Shown one piece after another: positions 54,885 through 64,000 of a stretch of 64,000 nucleotides of DNA. Made by a program: the position numbers and the translations under genes. A model generated the notes under the pieces. It had not been told where the DNA came from, did not search any database, and saw nothing but the letters and a program-made list of their open reading frames with translations. Source of the DNA: Trichosphaerium sp. ATCC 40318 (taxonomy: Eukaryota; Discosea; Flabellinia; Trichosidae); the NCBI GenBank assembly GCA_038496445.1, contig JALMLS010000612.1:248001-312000 (forward strand), given 5' to 3'. Position 1 is the stretch's first letter; each line of letters begins with the position of its first letter.

Positions 54885-57806
54885 CTCAAGGTTGTTGTTC
54901 TTCAGTTTTTTTGCGGATTTCTTTTTCCTCCTTTATGATATCAATTATTGAGCTGATTGTATTATGTATAAGTTGTAGATTAACGGTGCTTCTTTCTTGT
55001 GATTTTTCAAGCTGATGGCCCTTCATCTTCATACCAAAGTTGGCCAACTATTAAAAAAAAAACTGTCAACACGAAAAGCAAGTAACCAGTGTCAATAAAA
55101 TAATAAGAATTTGCGCATTGGTGAAATAAACTTTCAAAAAAAAAAAAGGACAACTGGGGCTTGGCGAGGGTAACGCCAATACTCTTATCGTCAATGTTGG
55201 AATACAACATAAAAGATTGCCTCAAAAAGAAGACGAAAAAAAAAAAGAAGAAGCTGATACTTTCATTGACTAAAACGCACTTTTTTTAGCGTTTCTTGCT
55301 GCTTTGCATGTGTATTGTTCTCCCTCATGCTATCGTGGACTTGTTTTGCGATTGTTACTTCTAAAGGGATAACAAGAGATTCCACACGCTTCAAGTTCTT
55401 AGGTGACCAAATACCAATAATCTCAGCTACTCGTTCTCGAAGTAAAAGAAACATCAAGAAATGCGCTGAAGCAACTATAATATCGAATCTAATATACGTC
55501 AGTGTGTTTGTCAATATGTTGATTGGTTCATACCTGTTAGATACATCTGTAGGATTAAGTAGCTTCTCAAAAATATCCAATATTTTTGATGATATAAAAG
55601 GGGATGACGGGATGCTTGGGTCATTGTTTTTGGCCTTCCATGCACGGTCAACTTCTTGTTTGAACTTATGTACAATAACAGATATAACTGATGGGTAAGG
55701 GCAAGCATCAGTGAGCCCTAAATTTGTAGGTTAAAAAACCAGTTCAATTCTCAAAAAGCTAAAAAGAATAAGGTTACCCAGGATTAAATCGATGCTAATG
55801 TCATCTGTATACATTGACATAAAGTCTTTCATAAGTTTCATAGCTTTATCACGCTTATTCTTATCAGGACATTTTACCATCCAATCAATAATAGCCTGAT
55901 AACAAAACCTGTCAAACACAGAAAAAAAAACAATCCAATTAAAAAAAAACGCATCAAAGAAATAGTTTACCTGAACACAGTCAATACTCATTTCAAAATT
56001 TGAAATTGTGCTTATATTTCGTTTCCCAACGGAGGATACTATCTATAAAAAATATGTCAACACATAACAAACCAAAAGCAGAGAGCACAAGCAACAAGAA
56101 AAATAGTAGAATATGAGATCTCATCTGATATTAAATGTTTACCCTTTGAGCCATGTCAATGCCCATAGTCTGTAATCGATGGTCTGTATGCGTTATAAGA
56201 CGTGTGGCATGAGGAATACACATTGGGTAGAGATAATTTGTCTTGTAAATACAAGGCACAGAGCTAAACAGTTCGCTTTAATTAGTTCAAACCAGCAGCA
56301 ATGCAACGTACGTTTTCCCTTGTATTAAAGATAGGTATACAAATGCAGAACATCCTTGTCCCCATACATCAGGATCTGGAGCATTAGATGACTCATCCTC
56401 TTCATCATCTTCGTCATCATCTTCCATATCAAATTCACTAACATCTTTGTCTTCTTTGCTAGCACGCACTGGTGCACTCACACTATTTGAATAATTAAAA
56501 CGGATGTGCATTGTATGAGTTTAAAGGAAGGTGTTTATGGCAAAATGAGGCAGTACCGTATAGCATTAGACTCCCTGAAGAAGTTAAACATTGACATGGT
56601 TGGTACACCAACCGCTTTTATATTGGCCTACAACTCACATTTAGTATACTAATATCATTCGTTGTGTTGTTTTGTTTACCAGTGCTCCTTCAATGTACGT
56701 GTCATTTTTTTTAAATTGTGGTAGACAATAGTAAATAAGGTTCAAAGCAATTCTAAGAACAGCTCGCTTTTTTTTTTGTTCTTTTGAATCAGATGGTATC
56801 CAGCTCCATTTCTCCGTCACTATTTGCACTCATAAGCCATTAAAAACACTTTATACTGTAGATGAATCATGAAAAACAATTGGAGGTGATGAGTAACCTC
56901 TAAATGTAAAACACTCACCATTTATGCTCTTTGTCATTTCACCAACAAGAGCAGCTGTAGAAGGAGCAAGTGTAGATAAAAGTGTATCTAGAGCACGTAG
57001 TTTCTTTGTATCAGGTTTATTGGTATTATCAGCATCATTCATGAACGACACAGAGACCTACGAACAACTTAATACAAGAATAAACGAAGTACAATTGTCT
57101 TGGCTCACGTTTGGTTCTTCGTTTTCATCATCTAGCTCATCTAGATCCGGCATTTGCTCATCATCACGTCCTTGCTCTGAGTTTGCTTGCACAGCACGTT
57201 CGTAGACCCTTGAAACGACGTAGGCGGCCTACATAGACTAAGGATAAAGGTTGGCGGATAGGATAATACCTGATCTGCGAATTCAGCCGAGCGTTTAGTG
57301 AGAGGGCCAATAACTGGTTGTGGAGTTAAAGAAATGATGTACCTCAACTGTCATACCTTTTGATAGCCACAACAGCAAGCTTGCGTGCGTTTTGGGTGGG
57401 TACGGCGCTTCTAACGCTTCTAGAATAAATATAAAAGATTCTCTAGGTTTTGCCAGCGTAATCATATGCTCTAGTGATGCTCGTAGGTTCTCGTGGCGGT
57501 TGACAAGCGCTTAACGGCAATTAACGCTATAGCTATACTTTAAATGTAAATACCGATTACTGGGTGCCAAATCTGCCACAATAGCTCTAGCATATTATCA
57601 CTGTTTTCTGTTGTTGTGTTTTGAAAGAACTGAGCAATGTCTGCTACAAATGTCACCTTACATCATATTAATACTTATTTAAGCGTAGAAATCAATACCG
57701 AAGGCTCATCGAGCTCATTTTGTATTTCAGTGACTAACGGATCAAGACCCTCTTGAAATGCAGCAAGGTCAATGTTGGACTGAACGAGGGTCTTTACTTT
57801 CTCCAT
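54885..57806 (-). CDS. YAP-binding/ALF4/glomulin family protein
   Basis: ATG 57806 (MEKVKTLVQSNIDLAAFQEG), stop TGA 54885-54887. Mostly helical HEAT-like repeats. Recognised by the C-terminal core: AIIDWMVKCPDKNKRDKAMK, LMKDFMSMYTDD, then DACPYPSVISVIVHKFKQEV, SPFISSKILDIFEKLLNPTD, NRYEPINILTNTLTYIRF and RERVAEIIGIWSPKNLKRVE, blocks I associate with glomulin and plant ALF4. Glomulin binds RBX1 and inhibits cullin-RING ubiquitin ligases, which would suit BRWD and F-box proteins encoded nearby, but that link is inference. An acidic stretch (EFDMEDDDEDDEEDESSNA) lies mid-protein. About twelve short introns; some middle joints are provisional. Confidence 0.6.
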
Positions 57807-58139
57807 ACTCGGTATTGTTTACAAGATTGATATTGTACGTAAACTGATATTTTAACTTCACCCAAGACTGTTAACGACTTTCTTTCACCTCTACATTTTT
57901 CTGATGATTCCTTCTTAATCTTACTCTTAGACTTTTTATATGCCGCGTGCTGGTACTGATACCACTATCGGCTACATTCTGAGGCAATAAATGTCAATTT
58001 CTCTGAAATAGAGCGGGTCTATTAGGCTTTGCCTGCCCTAGAAGCTGTAAATACCGAGGTGTCTACATTAAATAACGTAGTAAGTTGATACCTGTTTTAG
58101 TGATTCTACAATCAAACGAATTGATCTCATTTTGTGCTT
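57807..58139. other. Intergenic gap
   Basis: About 330 bp between two minus-strand genes. No gene or distinct element recognised. Confidence 0.3.
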
Positions 58140-59292
58140 CTAGCTCTTATTTTTGCTACGCTTTGTCTTAGTACTTCCTATGAGTACTCTGGATTGCTTC
58201 TTCACCATTGGTTCAGGGAAAAGGTTCTTTGAGAACCAAAGCAGTATTCTATAAAATATCAGATCGACCGTGAGATGTGCTTAACTATTACCTTTGAGAA
58301 GATTTTTTGTTCGACAATTTAAACTTTGACCAATCCCAAGATTTATCAGGATGTAACAGTTGTAAACAGTGAGGGTACTGTCCTTTACGAAGTAATGTAT
58401 TACCATGATATTTCTTTACTTCATCTCTAGATATTCTATACCACTCCTGAGGATCCCAAATCTTAAACTCAGACTCCATATCTGATAAAAGAAAAATCAA
58501 CATTGTGACACATGTCAAAAAAAAATTTTGCAATTTCTTTTTTTTTGAACTAACCGCTTAGAAGGGCCTTAACATTCTCACTGTTTCTCCAATACCCTGC
58601 AGAAACTACTTTAAACTTCCATTTTTTCCAAGCATAGTTTGGGTATAAAGTCTCTAGAGACGTCACAAGAGAGTCTTTGTAACTGCGAACCAATTAGCAT
58701 CAAATCCATTCAAAGAATTACGCTAACAAGACGCCACTCACTTTCTGTTCATTATGCTACCTCCGTTATTGTCGTAAACATCTTGACATGTCATTGAGTA
58801 CCAACCATCAAGCGTTTTAATGTTCAAGTTCTTCGCAATGTTATCAAACATTTCTAGTTGGTTGCTTATATCTTGCCAATGCCTGCGCGGTGTTCTCCTA
58901 GTATTTTGTAAGGATTTATAACAATAAAACCGTTCTCACTTGAATTTCCATAATTTCCAATCGTAGTGCGGGTATAGCGTTCTCACAGCTGTGCTAAGCG
59001 ATTCATTGTACCTTCGGTTTGTTTAAAACAAACTTGGTTTATAGCAGTCTCAAACGTACTTTTTCAAGACTCCTTTACCTGCAGTTACATAGATATCGCG
59101 ACTAGATACATTGTACCAATCATCCATTGTTTTAAACCGCAATCGCACGCCAATAGCATCGAAAAGCTGTATTTGGTTGTCAGTATTGTTCCAATGACCC
59201 CAAGAGATGACATGTTGCGCGTCATGTCTTGATTTGGCTACTTCTAGCGTAGGAGCGTACAAAAACTGCCGTTTGTGAGGTATGAACCTCAT
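58140..59292 (-). CDS. Trp-module repeat protein, paralogue 3, nuclease domain lost
   Basis: ATG 59292 (MRFIPHKRQFLYAPTLEVAK), TAG 58140-58142. Three modules: ISWGHWNN with TMDDWYNVSSRD and LYPHYDWKLWKF; RRHWQDIS with TLDGWYSMTCQD and LYPNYAWKKWKF; AGYWRNSENV with DPQEWYRISRDE and LLHPDKSWDWSKFKL. Phase-2 introns fall just before the Tyr of YNESL and YKDSL, as in the plus-strand paralogues. After NKKSSQR the final exon reads ILLWFSKNLFPEPM and ends in a Lys-rich tail (STKTKRSKNKS); the nuclease is missing from the same point as in paralogue 1. It lies opposite in orientation to the other two and is separated from them by the glomulin-like gene. Confidence 0.65.
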
Positions 59293-59387
59293 TAACACTC
59301 TAATATAAAGATGTCAACGAATTTCTGGAACACCAAGCCAAATTAGTGTCATATCAACCACACCTCGACTACTGCGTACCTCTGCGC
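59293..59387. promoter_or_regulatory. Very short bidirectional promoter region
   Basis: 95 bp between the divergent starts of Trp-module paralogue 3 and the PAK-like gene. No clear element. Confidence 0.35.
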
Positions 59388-61368
59388 ATGAGCACGCCAT
59401 CGGTACGATAACAAGTCATCTTACATACAAATTACGCCAAGAACGACTGTGTGGCTCTTAAGTACTTTCTGTAGCAAAAATATACAACAAAAATAGTAAA
59501 ACAAGGGTATTTATGGACAAGAGGTTCGTACAAACTCAAAAAACGAGTCCGTTATTCACCCCAATCGTACCCTTCTAGAAATACATCTAACAAAGTGTTG
59601 GAACAAGTATTGGTTTATCCTAAAAGGAAATATTTTGCAATGTTTCGTGTCACGTGAAGATTTAAATAATCTGCAATGGGTTGAAAGTGTTTGGCAGGCA
59701 AACGTTGCTAACGAACCAAAAGTAAAATACAAACACCAAAGATGCATCACGTTGTCTATTGATGATCGACAAAAACTAGCTATTACTGGAGTAGATAAAA
59801 AAGATACTGATTCATGGTACAACGCACTACTCGAGGCAACCAAGTGAGTACACTGGTGATGTTGTTTTATTCTTTTTTTCTTCCGTTTTATAAATTGTTA
59901 TAGATGCTCAAGTGATAGTAGAGAGATTACAAAAATTCTACTATCCGCGTTCAATCCAAGTGACCCTTGCAAGGTACCCTGAGAACATATGGTTTTGCTG
60001 ATACCTGACAGGCGATGCCAAAGAAATGGGTTCCTTTAGTGAAAAGCTGTTCTTTAGAAGAAAAGGCATGAAAATAGTAAACCTACTTTATGCTTATCTA
60101 TTGTCATAGAACCTTCTCCAAAATCCTTATGTCACTCTCACGGTAGTTGCTTTTGTTATGGACAATTACTATGGAAGGCGTAATCGTCTTCACAACTCAA
60201 TACAGGGAGAATTAAATGAAGGTACACCTTTTTCTCCATGAAAGCTAAAATCAATGCTCTAGGCGTTCTTAAACTGGCAAATAATGACTATTTGATGAGC
60301 CATATTATTTGTAGAGGTATGTATGTAATGACACATAAACGCACACAAGAGCAGGTTATGGTAAAAGATGTTGAGAACAGTAATGATTTACAAAAAATCT
60401 TATGTTTCCTTACATCTTTTGATTGCCCTCATCTCAATGTTGTTAACGTTGTACTCAAAAGTGATGAAGAAAGTAAGTATTGTTGTGTAATGTTTTATGT
60501 AAAAAGTGTACTGTAGAGTACATTCGCCTTGTACATCCTTGGGACAGAAACTCAATTACACTCACTGACATTTTGGAAGTGTTTGAGTATGTTGACATAC
60601 GAGAATCAGAGATTGCTTATATTGTGCGACAGGTACTCTTTTAATACATACTGTAGAGTTTTTTTACTCTTGGTTTGATGTTTTGCAACAGGCACTTATT
60701 GGCTTGGATTATTTAGAATCTAGACAGTGTTTATGCTCTAATTTGACTTCTGATAATATTCAAATAACACCACATGGTGTAGTAAGAATACGTACATAAA
60801 CACAACCGTCACTTGATTTTCTTTGATGTTAATGTTGTACAGAGTTCGAACCATACGATTCATTGTACACAAGCAGACATACTAGTATCGTCGGTACACC
60901 ATACTGGGTATCTCCGGTACACAAAATCACTCAAGTATCCATGTTGTTAATTGAAAGAAATAGGAGGTAGTACTTGATGGAGTAATCACACCAGCGGCTG
61001 ATATTTGGGCACTTGGGATCGCCACCTATGAGTGCATTTTTGTATGAGCTTAGATCAAGTGACACGTGATTTAATAACATTATGAATTATAGGGTGAACC
61101 TCCCCACATGGAAATACCTCCTCCACAAGCATTGTATCACATTGTGCTTAGTGATTTTCCAGAGATTAAGACAGTAGGGGTATCATCAGAGCTTAAAGAC
61201 TTTTTAAATCTTTGCTTAACACAAGACTACAAAAAAAGACCTTCAGCAAAGGATCTATTGGCACATAAGTTCTTGACAAGGGCTTGTAATCAAAACGAAA
61301 TTTTAAAGCTTATAAGACAATCTAGAGAATGCACGAACATTTCTTATGGCAGTGCAATACATGGCTAA
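59388..61368 (+). CDS. PAK/Cla4-family pseudokinase (PH - degenerate CRIB - kinase fold)
   Basis: ATG 59388 (MSTPS). Exons 2-3 give a PH domain (VKQGYLWTREIHLTKCWNKY, WFILKGN, ending DTDSWYNALLEATK). Then a p21-binding remnant: AMPKKWVPLVKSCSLEEK and NLLQNPYVTLTVVAFVMDNY match the end of PAK CRIB regions, but the ISxPxxFxH core is shortened. The kinase fold follows: QVMVKDV keeps the VAIK Lys, but the Gly loop is broken (IICRGMYVMTHKRT), the C-helix Glu is missing, HRDLKxxN is CLCSNLTSDN and DFG is QFE. Later parts are normal (SIVGTPYWVSPEVVLDG, ADIWALGIATYE, GEPPHMEIPP, RPSAKDLLAHKF). Probably catalytically dead and used as a Rho/Rac or lipid-binding scaffold. A GC-AG intron lies at 60066-60109. 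Confidence 0.8.
60066..60109 (+). other. GC-AG intron (44 nt)
   Basis: Donor GAAAAG|GCATGA, acceptor GTCATAG|AACC. It keeps the CRIB-end helix SLEEK|NLLQNPYV; without it the frame stops at TGA. Confidence 0.65.
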
Positions 61369-62405
61369 TACAATAAATAGTCATTTGACACTTTTTTTGT
61401 AGTTTGTTTGTATCGGCTTATTTGTTGGAACATTAACATTTTTCGTGTAAAGTTCCACCTCACCCTGACAGCTAGCGTCAATACGCTTTTGATCCAGTGG
61501 TTTATAATATGAGACGCATTACTGAAAGAGCCATTAACCTAATTCACCCACGAGCTACTTAATGAATCAAATGAAAAAAGCACACACTAAACACATGCAC
61601 AAAGAAAGTCTCGCTTTACCAAAAGTCATCCAACAAGAGCCTGAGCATTTGCTCATACTTTATTAAAGAAACTCACGTTAATGTAGAGTTCAGACATGTT
61701 GTATAACTTAGCTAGGGTTGTGAGGAGTTGTTACAGGCATAAAGAATAAGGAGAATCCTGGTTTTATTAATAACTTTATCACAACACAGATTATTTCCAC
61801 CATCCCTCTGCTAGAGGAGTGAGTGAAGGAAAATCGCTTTAGTTCGTTGAAACTCTAGCGCAATACATTAATGCCAAGTAAACAGCACAAAAAATCCGTA
61901 CATCAAATTGACGCTGTGTTGCCATTACTTTGCTTTGTACTGAGGTGCTTGCTCTTTTTATCAACACACTTGCGATTGAAAGCACAAGATGTCGTTTTAA
62001 CTACCCACGTGAAGAAAAGTCAGTGCTCATTCTGGGAGACAGCTTCAGATACTCCGAAAAATGAATCAGTACTATCCCTTAGTACAAGCGAATCACAAAA
62101 TGCTCTGTGCCTATAGCCACATTCTACCAAAAGCAAATTAAGTTTAAGGTGGTTTGAGGCGAGTAAAAACGCCTCAAAGATTATCGAAATCCTGTAATGG
62201 TATCATATCATTGGAGCCCTTCTACAAAAAAATAGCTAATGGTTTTTGCTAGCAAAAACTCACGAAACAGTCTCAAAACCGCTGCTGCCCTCTATCCAGT
62301 AACAGGTCTTGAGTCTCAACAAGACATCACGAAATAATTCGTAACCTTATCAACTTTTGACAAGTAAGTTTATTTTATGTTTACAGTACAACTTCTCATT
62401 CTTTT
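61369..62405. other. Convergent intergenic region
   Basis: About 1 kb between the pseudokinase and the membrane protein ends. An 81-codon ORF at 61871-62116 has no homology I recognise and crosses one CACGTG. I see no supported gene. Confidence 0.4.
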
Positions 62406-64000
62406 TCAAACTGAATCTTCTAATTGTACTTCATTAGAAGTCATAAAAGAATCTGGGCTAAAAGGTGCATCAGACTGCATATTATCAGTTTCACCTCCAA
62501 CATCCTCCATCTATTTCACCTCTTAGTAAAAAAAAGAAGAAAACTATTTGCACTGCACAAAACAGTTTAAAGTATACGTACCTCCAATGTATTGTCTCCG
62601 CCTGTATAATCATCAGCTCTAAATGGAATTGGAGCAGTAATAGTAAGAACAAACATCATATAGACATTAAGAATGACTAAAGAAGAGCAATAAAACCCAT
62701 GAGCAAGTTGACCCCAAATATGCCTAGGATTATTCCTAATCCGTAAGTACGCTAATAAAAACGCAAAAACAATTGCGATTATCAACACAAGATGAGCCAT
62801 ATAGAGCTCAACCACTTTAAGCATACGATAGCCATGCGAAGATGAAATAACAGCCTCAGTGAGACGAGCAATAGCATGTGCAATCATCAACACAATAAGT
62901 ATTGCACAAGTAACGCCAAGACCCTTAAAAGAAAAACACATTAATTTTCAAAATCACGTGCACCAAGCTGAAAATGTTTCGATTAAAATAACGTACAAAG
63001 AATAATGGAACCTCCACAGAGAGCTTGTATTGAATAAAAAACGGATATATAACAGCAAGACCAACAGGAAGTAAGATGAACGGCAATATTATTTTAGGAA
63101 CATAAAATCTAAGCCATGGGCGATCCTCTGGTGACTAATATGGATCAGTATAAATAGTAAAAGTGGTTAAAGAGTAGTAGTTTTGTACTGTGCCAAAGCC
63201 ATGTGCGTGAAGTATGAACACAAATAATAAGTAGACCAAAAATAGCCAAACTGGAATTGCATTAAATATGTCAAAGATTTCCACCTCGCCAATAGACCAT
63301 ACAAAAGGAACTATTTCTTTGATAAGTAACTATAGTATTGACCAAACTGAATAAAATACGCACAGTTGACAAACGGGAGCAAAATTGCAAGAGGGAGTAA
63401 AGTCCTTGAACAGCATTAAAAATACTTGTCAAAAAAGTTATAAATAACAGTAACATACATTTGTGTCCACATGTCGACGTTCTTCAACTTCAATTTTGTG
63501 TAGGCACTCATTGCTATATATGCAACAAGGAAAATAATACTTACAATAAATAAAGGTATTTGTGCCGGCGAAATACCATCGACAAGTGACGTATCAATGG
63601 TTTGTATAACAAATCTCATAGCACTAACTTGTGAGTATAAAACTTTGTTTTCTTCCTCAGGAAAGGCTACATTAAGTGTAATATCAGAATGGGACCAAGG
63701 TAATGGTAGTTCGTCCTATAGAATAAACATGTTAACAACCAACAAAATTCACGTGTAATGGTATAAAAATGGAGACAAGTTTTTTTTTTTGAGTTAACAG
63801 TTTTTTGCTTTTTGAAGAAAACGTTTCGGTTTAGGACTTACAATTGTGAAGACGCATGAAGGGTGTCCGGTAATCTCTGTCCTCTCAACACAGTATAGTT
63901 TACGAGTAATTCTTGAGTCTACAAGGCGGTCTGGTGTACGTTTTGTTAGAGATTGCTTTCCAGTGATAAGAAGATCGAAAGTGACTTCGTATGTGCCATA
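62406..64000 (-). CDS. Seven-transmembrane GOST/Wntless-TMEM181-like protein, C-terminal part (5' end outside window)
   Basis: Read on the minus strand from the window end to TGA 62406-62408. The upstream exons are soluble and lumenal (TYEVTFDLLI, KLYCVERTEITGHPSCVF, DELPLPWSHSDITLNVAF), followed by seven helices: IPLFIVSIIFLVAYIAMSAY; LLPLAILLPFVNCAYFIQF; VWLFLVYLLFVFILHAHGFG; IILPFILLPVGLAVIYPFF; VTCAILIVLMIAHAIARL; AHLVLIIAIVFAFLLAYLRI; CSSLVILNVYMMFVLTITAP. The tail is short and acidic (MEDVGGETDNMQSDAPF). A beta-rich lumenal domain plus seven helices fits the GOLD-domain seven-TM group (GPR107, TMEM87, TMEM181, Wntless), which act in Golgi or surface trafficking. The subfamily is not resolved. 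Confidence 0.55.

Noticed and set aside
61871-62116. 81-codon plus-strand ORF in the 1-kb gap
   Set aside because: No recognised domain; short hydrophobic stretch only; could be chance.

Overview
This window is nuclear DNA from an intron-rich eukaryote. I estimate by eye about 36-37% GC. Genes are close together (gaps of about 0.1-1 kb) and cut by many short introns, mostly about 40-150 nt. Donors are very often GTACG(T/C) rather than GTAAGT, and acceptors are TAG or CAG. The gene set fits a free-living amoeba, most likely an amoebozoan: a cortexillin-like actin cross-linker, a PAK-family gene with PH-CRIB-kinase order, RhoGDI, RhoGAP, a vinculin/talin-rod-like protein and BRWD/PHIP. I cannot name the species. 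Exon models were joined by hand from reading frame, splice sites and family resemblance, so individual exon edges may be off.

Left part (1-24.3 kb): the 3' end of a xanthine dehydrogenase/aldehyde oxidase gene; a vWA-U-box-vWA protein (minus); a polytopic membrane protein joined to a possible pyruvyltransferase-like domain; a NACHT-type STAND NTPase with its own helical repeats; a decayed ORF ending in poly-Gly; a membrane-anchored MORN-repeat protein (minus) divergent from a membrane-anchored FAD reductase; a hydrophobic unknown; a SAM-domain protein; and RhoGDI.

Middle part (24.3-43 kb): a helical-bundle adhesion-type protein (minus) with a complete tRNA-Leu(UAA) gene inside one intron; a plant-like LRR receptor without a kinase; RhoGAP, PPR and cortexillin-like genes in tandem on the minus strand; a predicted secreted vWA protein carrying an IFI44-like P-loop GTPase and a Cys-rich tail; a tiny repeat protein; and an F-box-like LRR protein (minus).

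Right part (43-64 kb): a BRWD/PHIP homologue (minus); two tandem plus-strand paralogues built from Trp-rich modules of about 65-70 residues, only the second of which keeps a PD-(D/E)XK nuclease domain; a glomulin/ALF4-like gene (minus); a third module paralogue (minus) that also stops where the nuclease should begin; a PAK-derived pseudokinase; and the 3' part of a seven-transmembrane GOST/Wntless-like gene (minus).

The most notable items are the Trp-module/nuclease family, the secreted vWA-GTPase, the NACHT protein with a four-unit tail, the tRNA in an intron, the PAK pseudokinase, the GC-AG introns (five assigned), and a strong excess of the palindrome CACGTG. RhoGDI, RhoGAP, the PAK relative, cortexillin and the helical-bundle gene could all serve Rho/actin control, but nothing shows that their proximity is functional.
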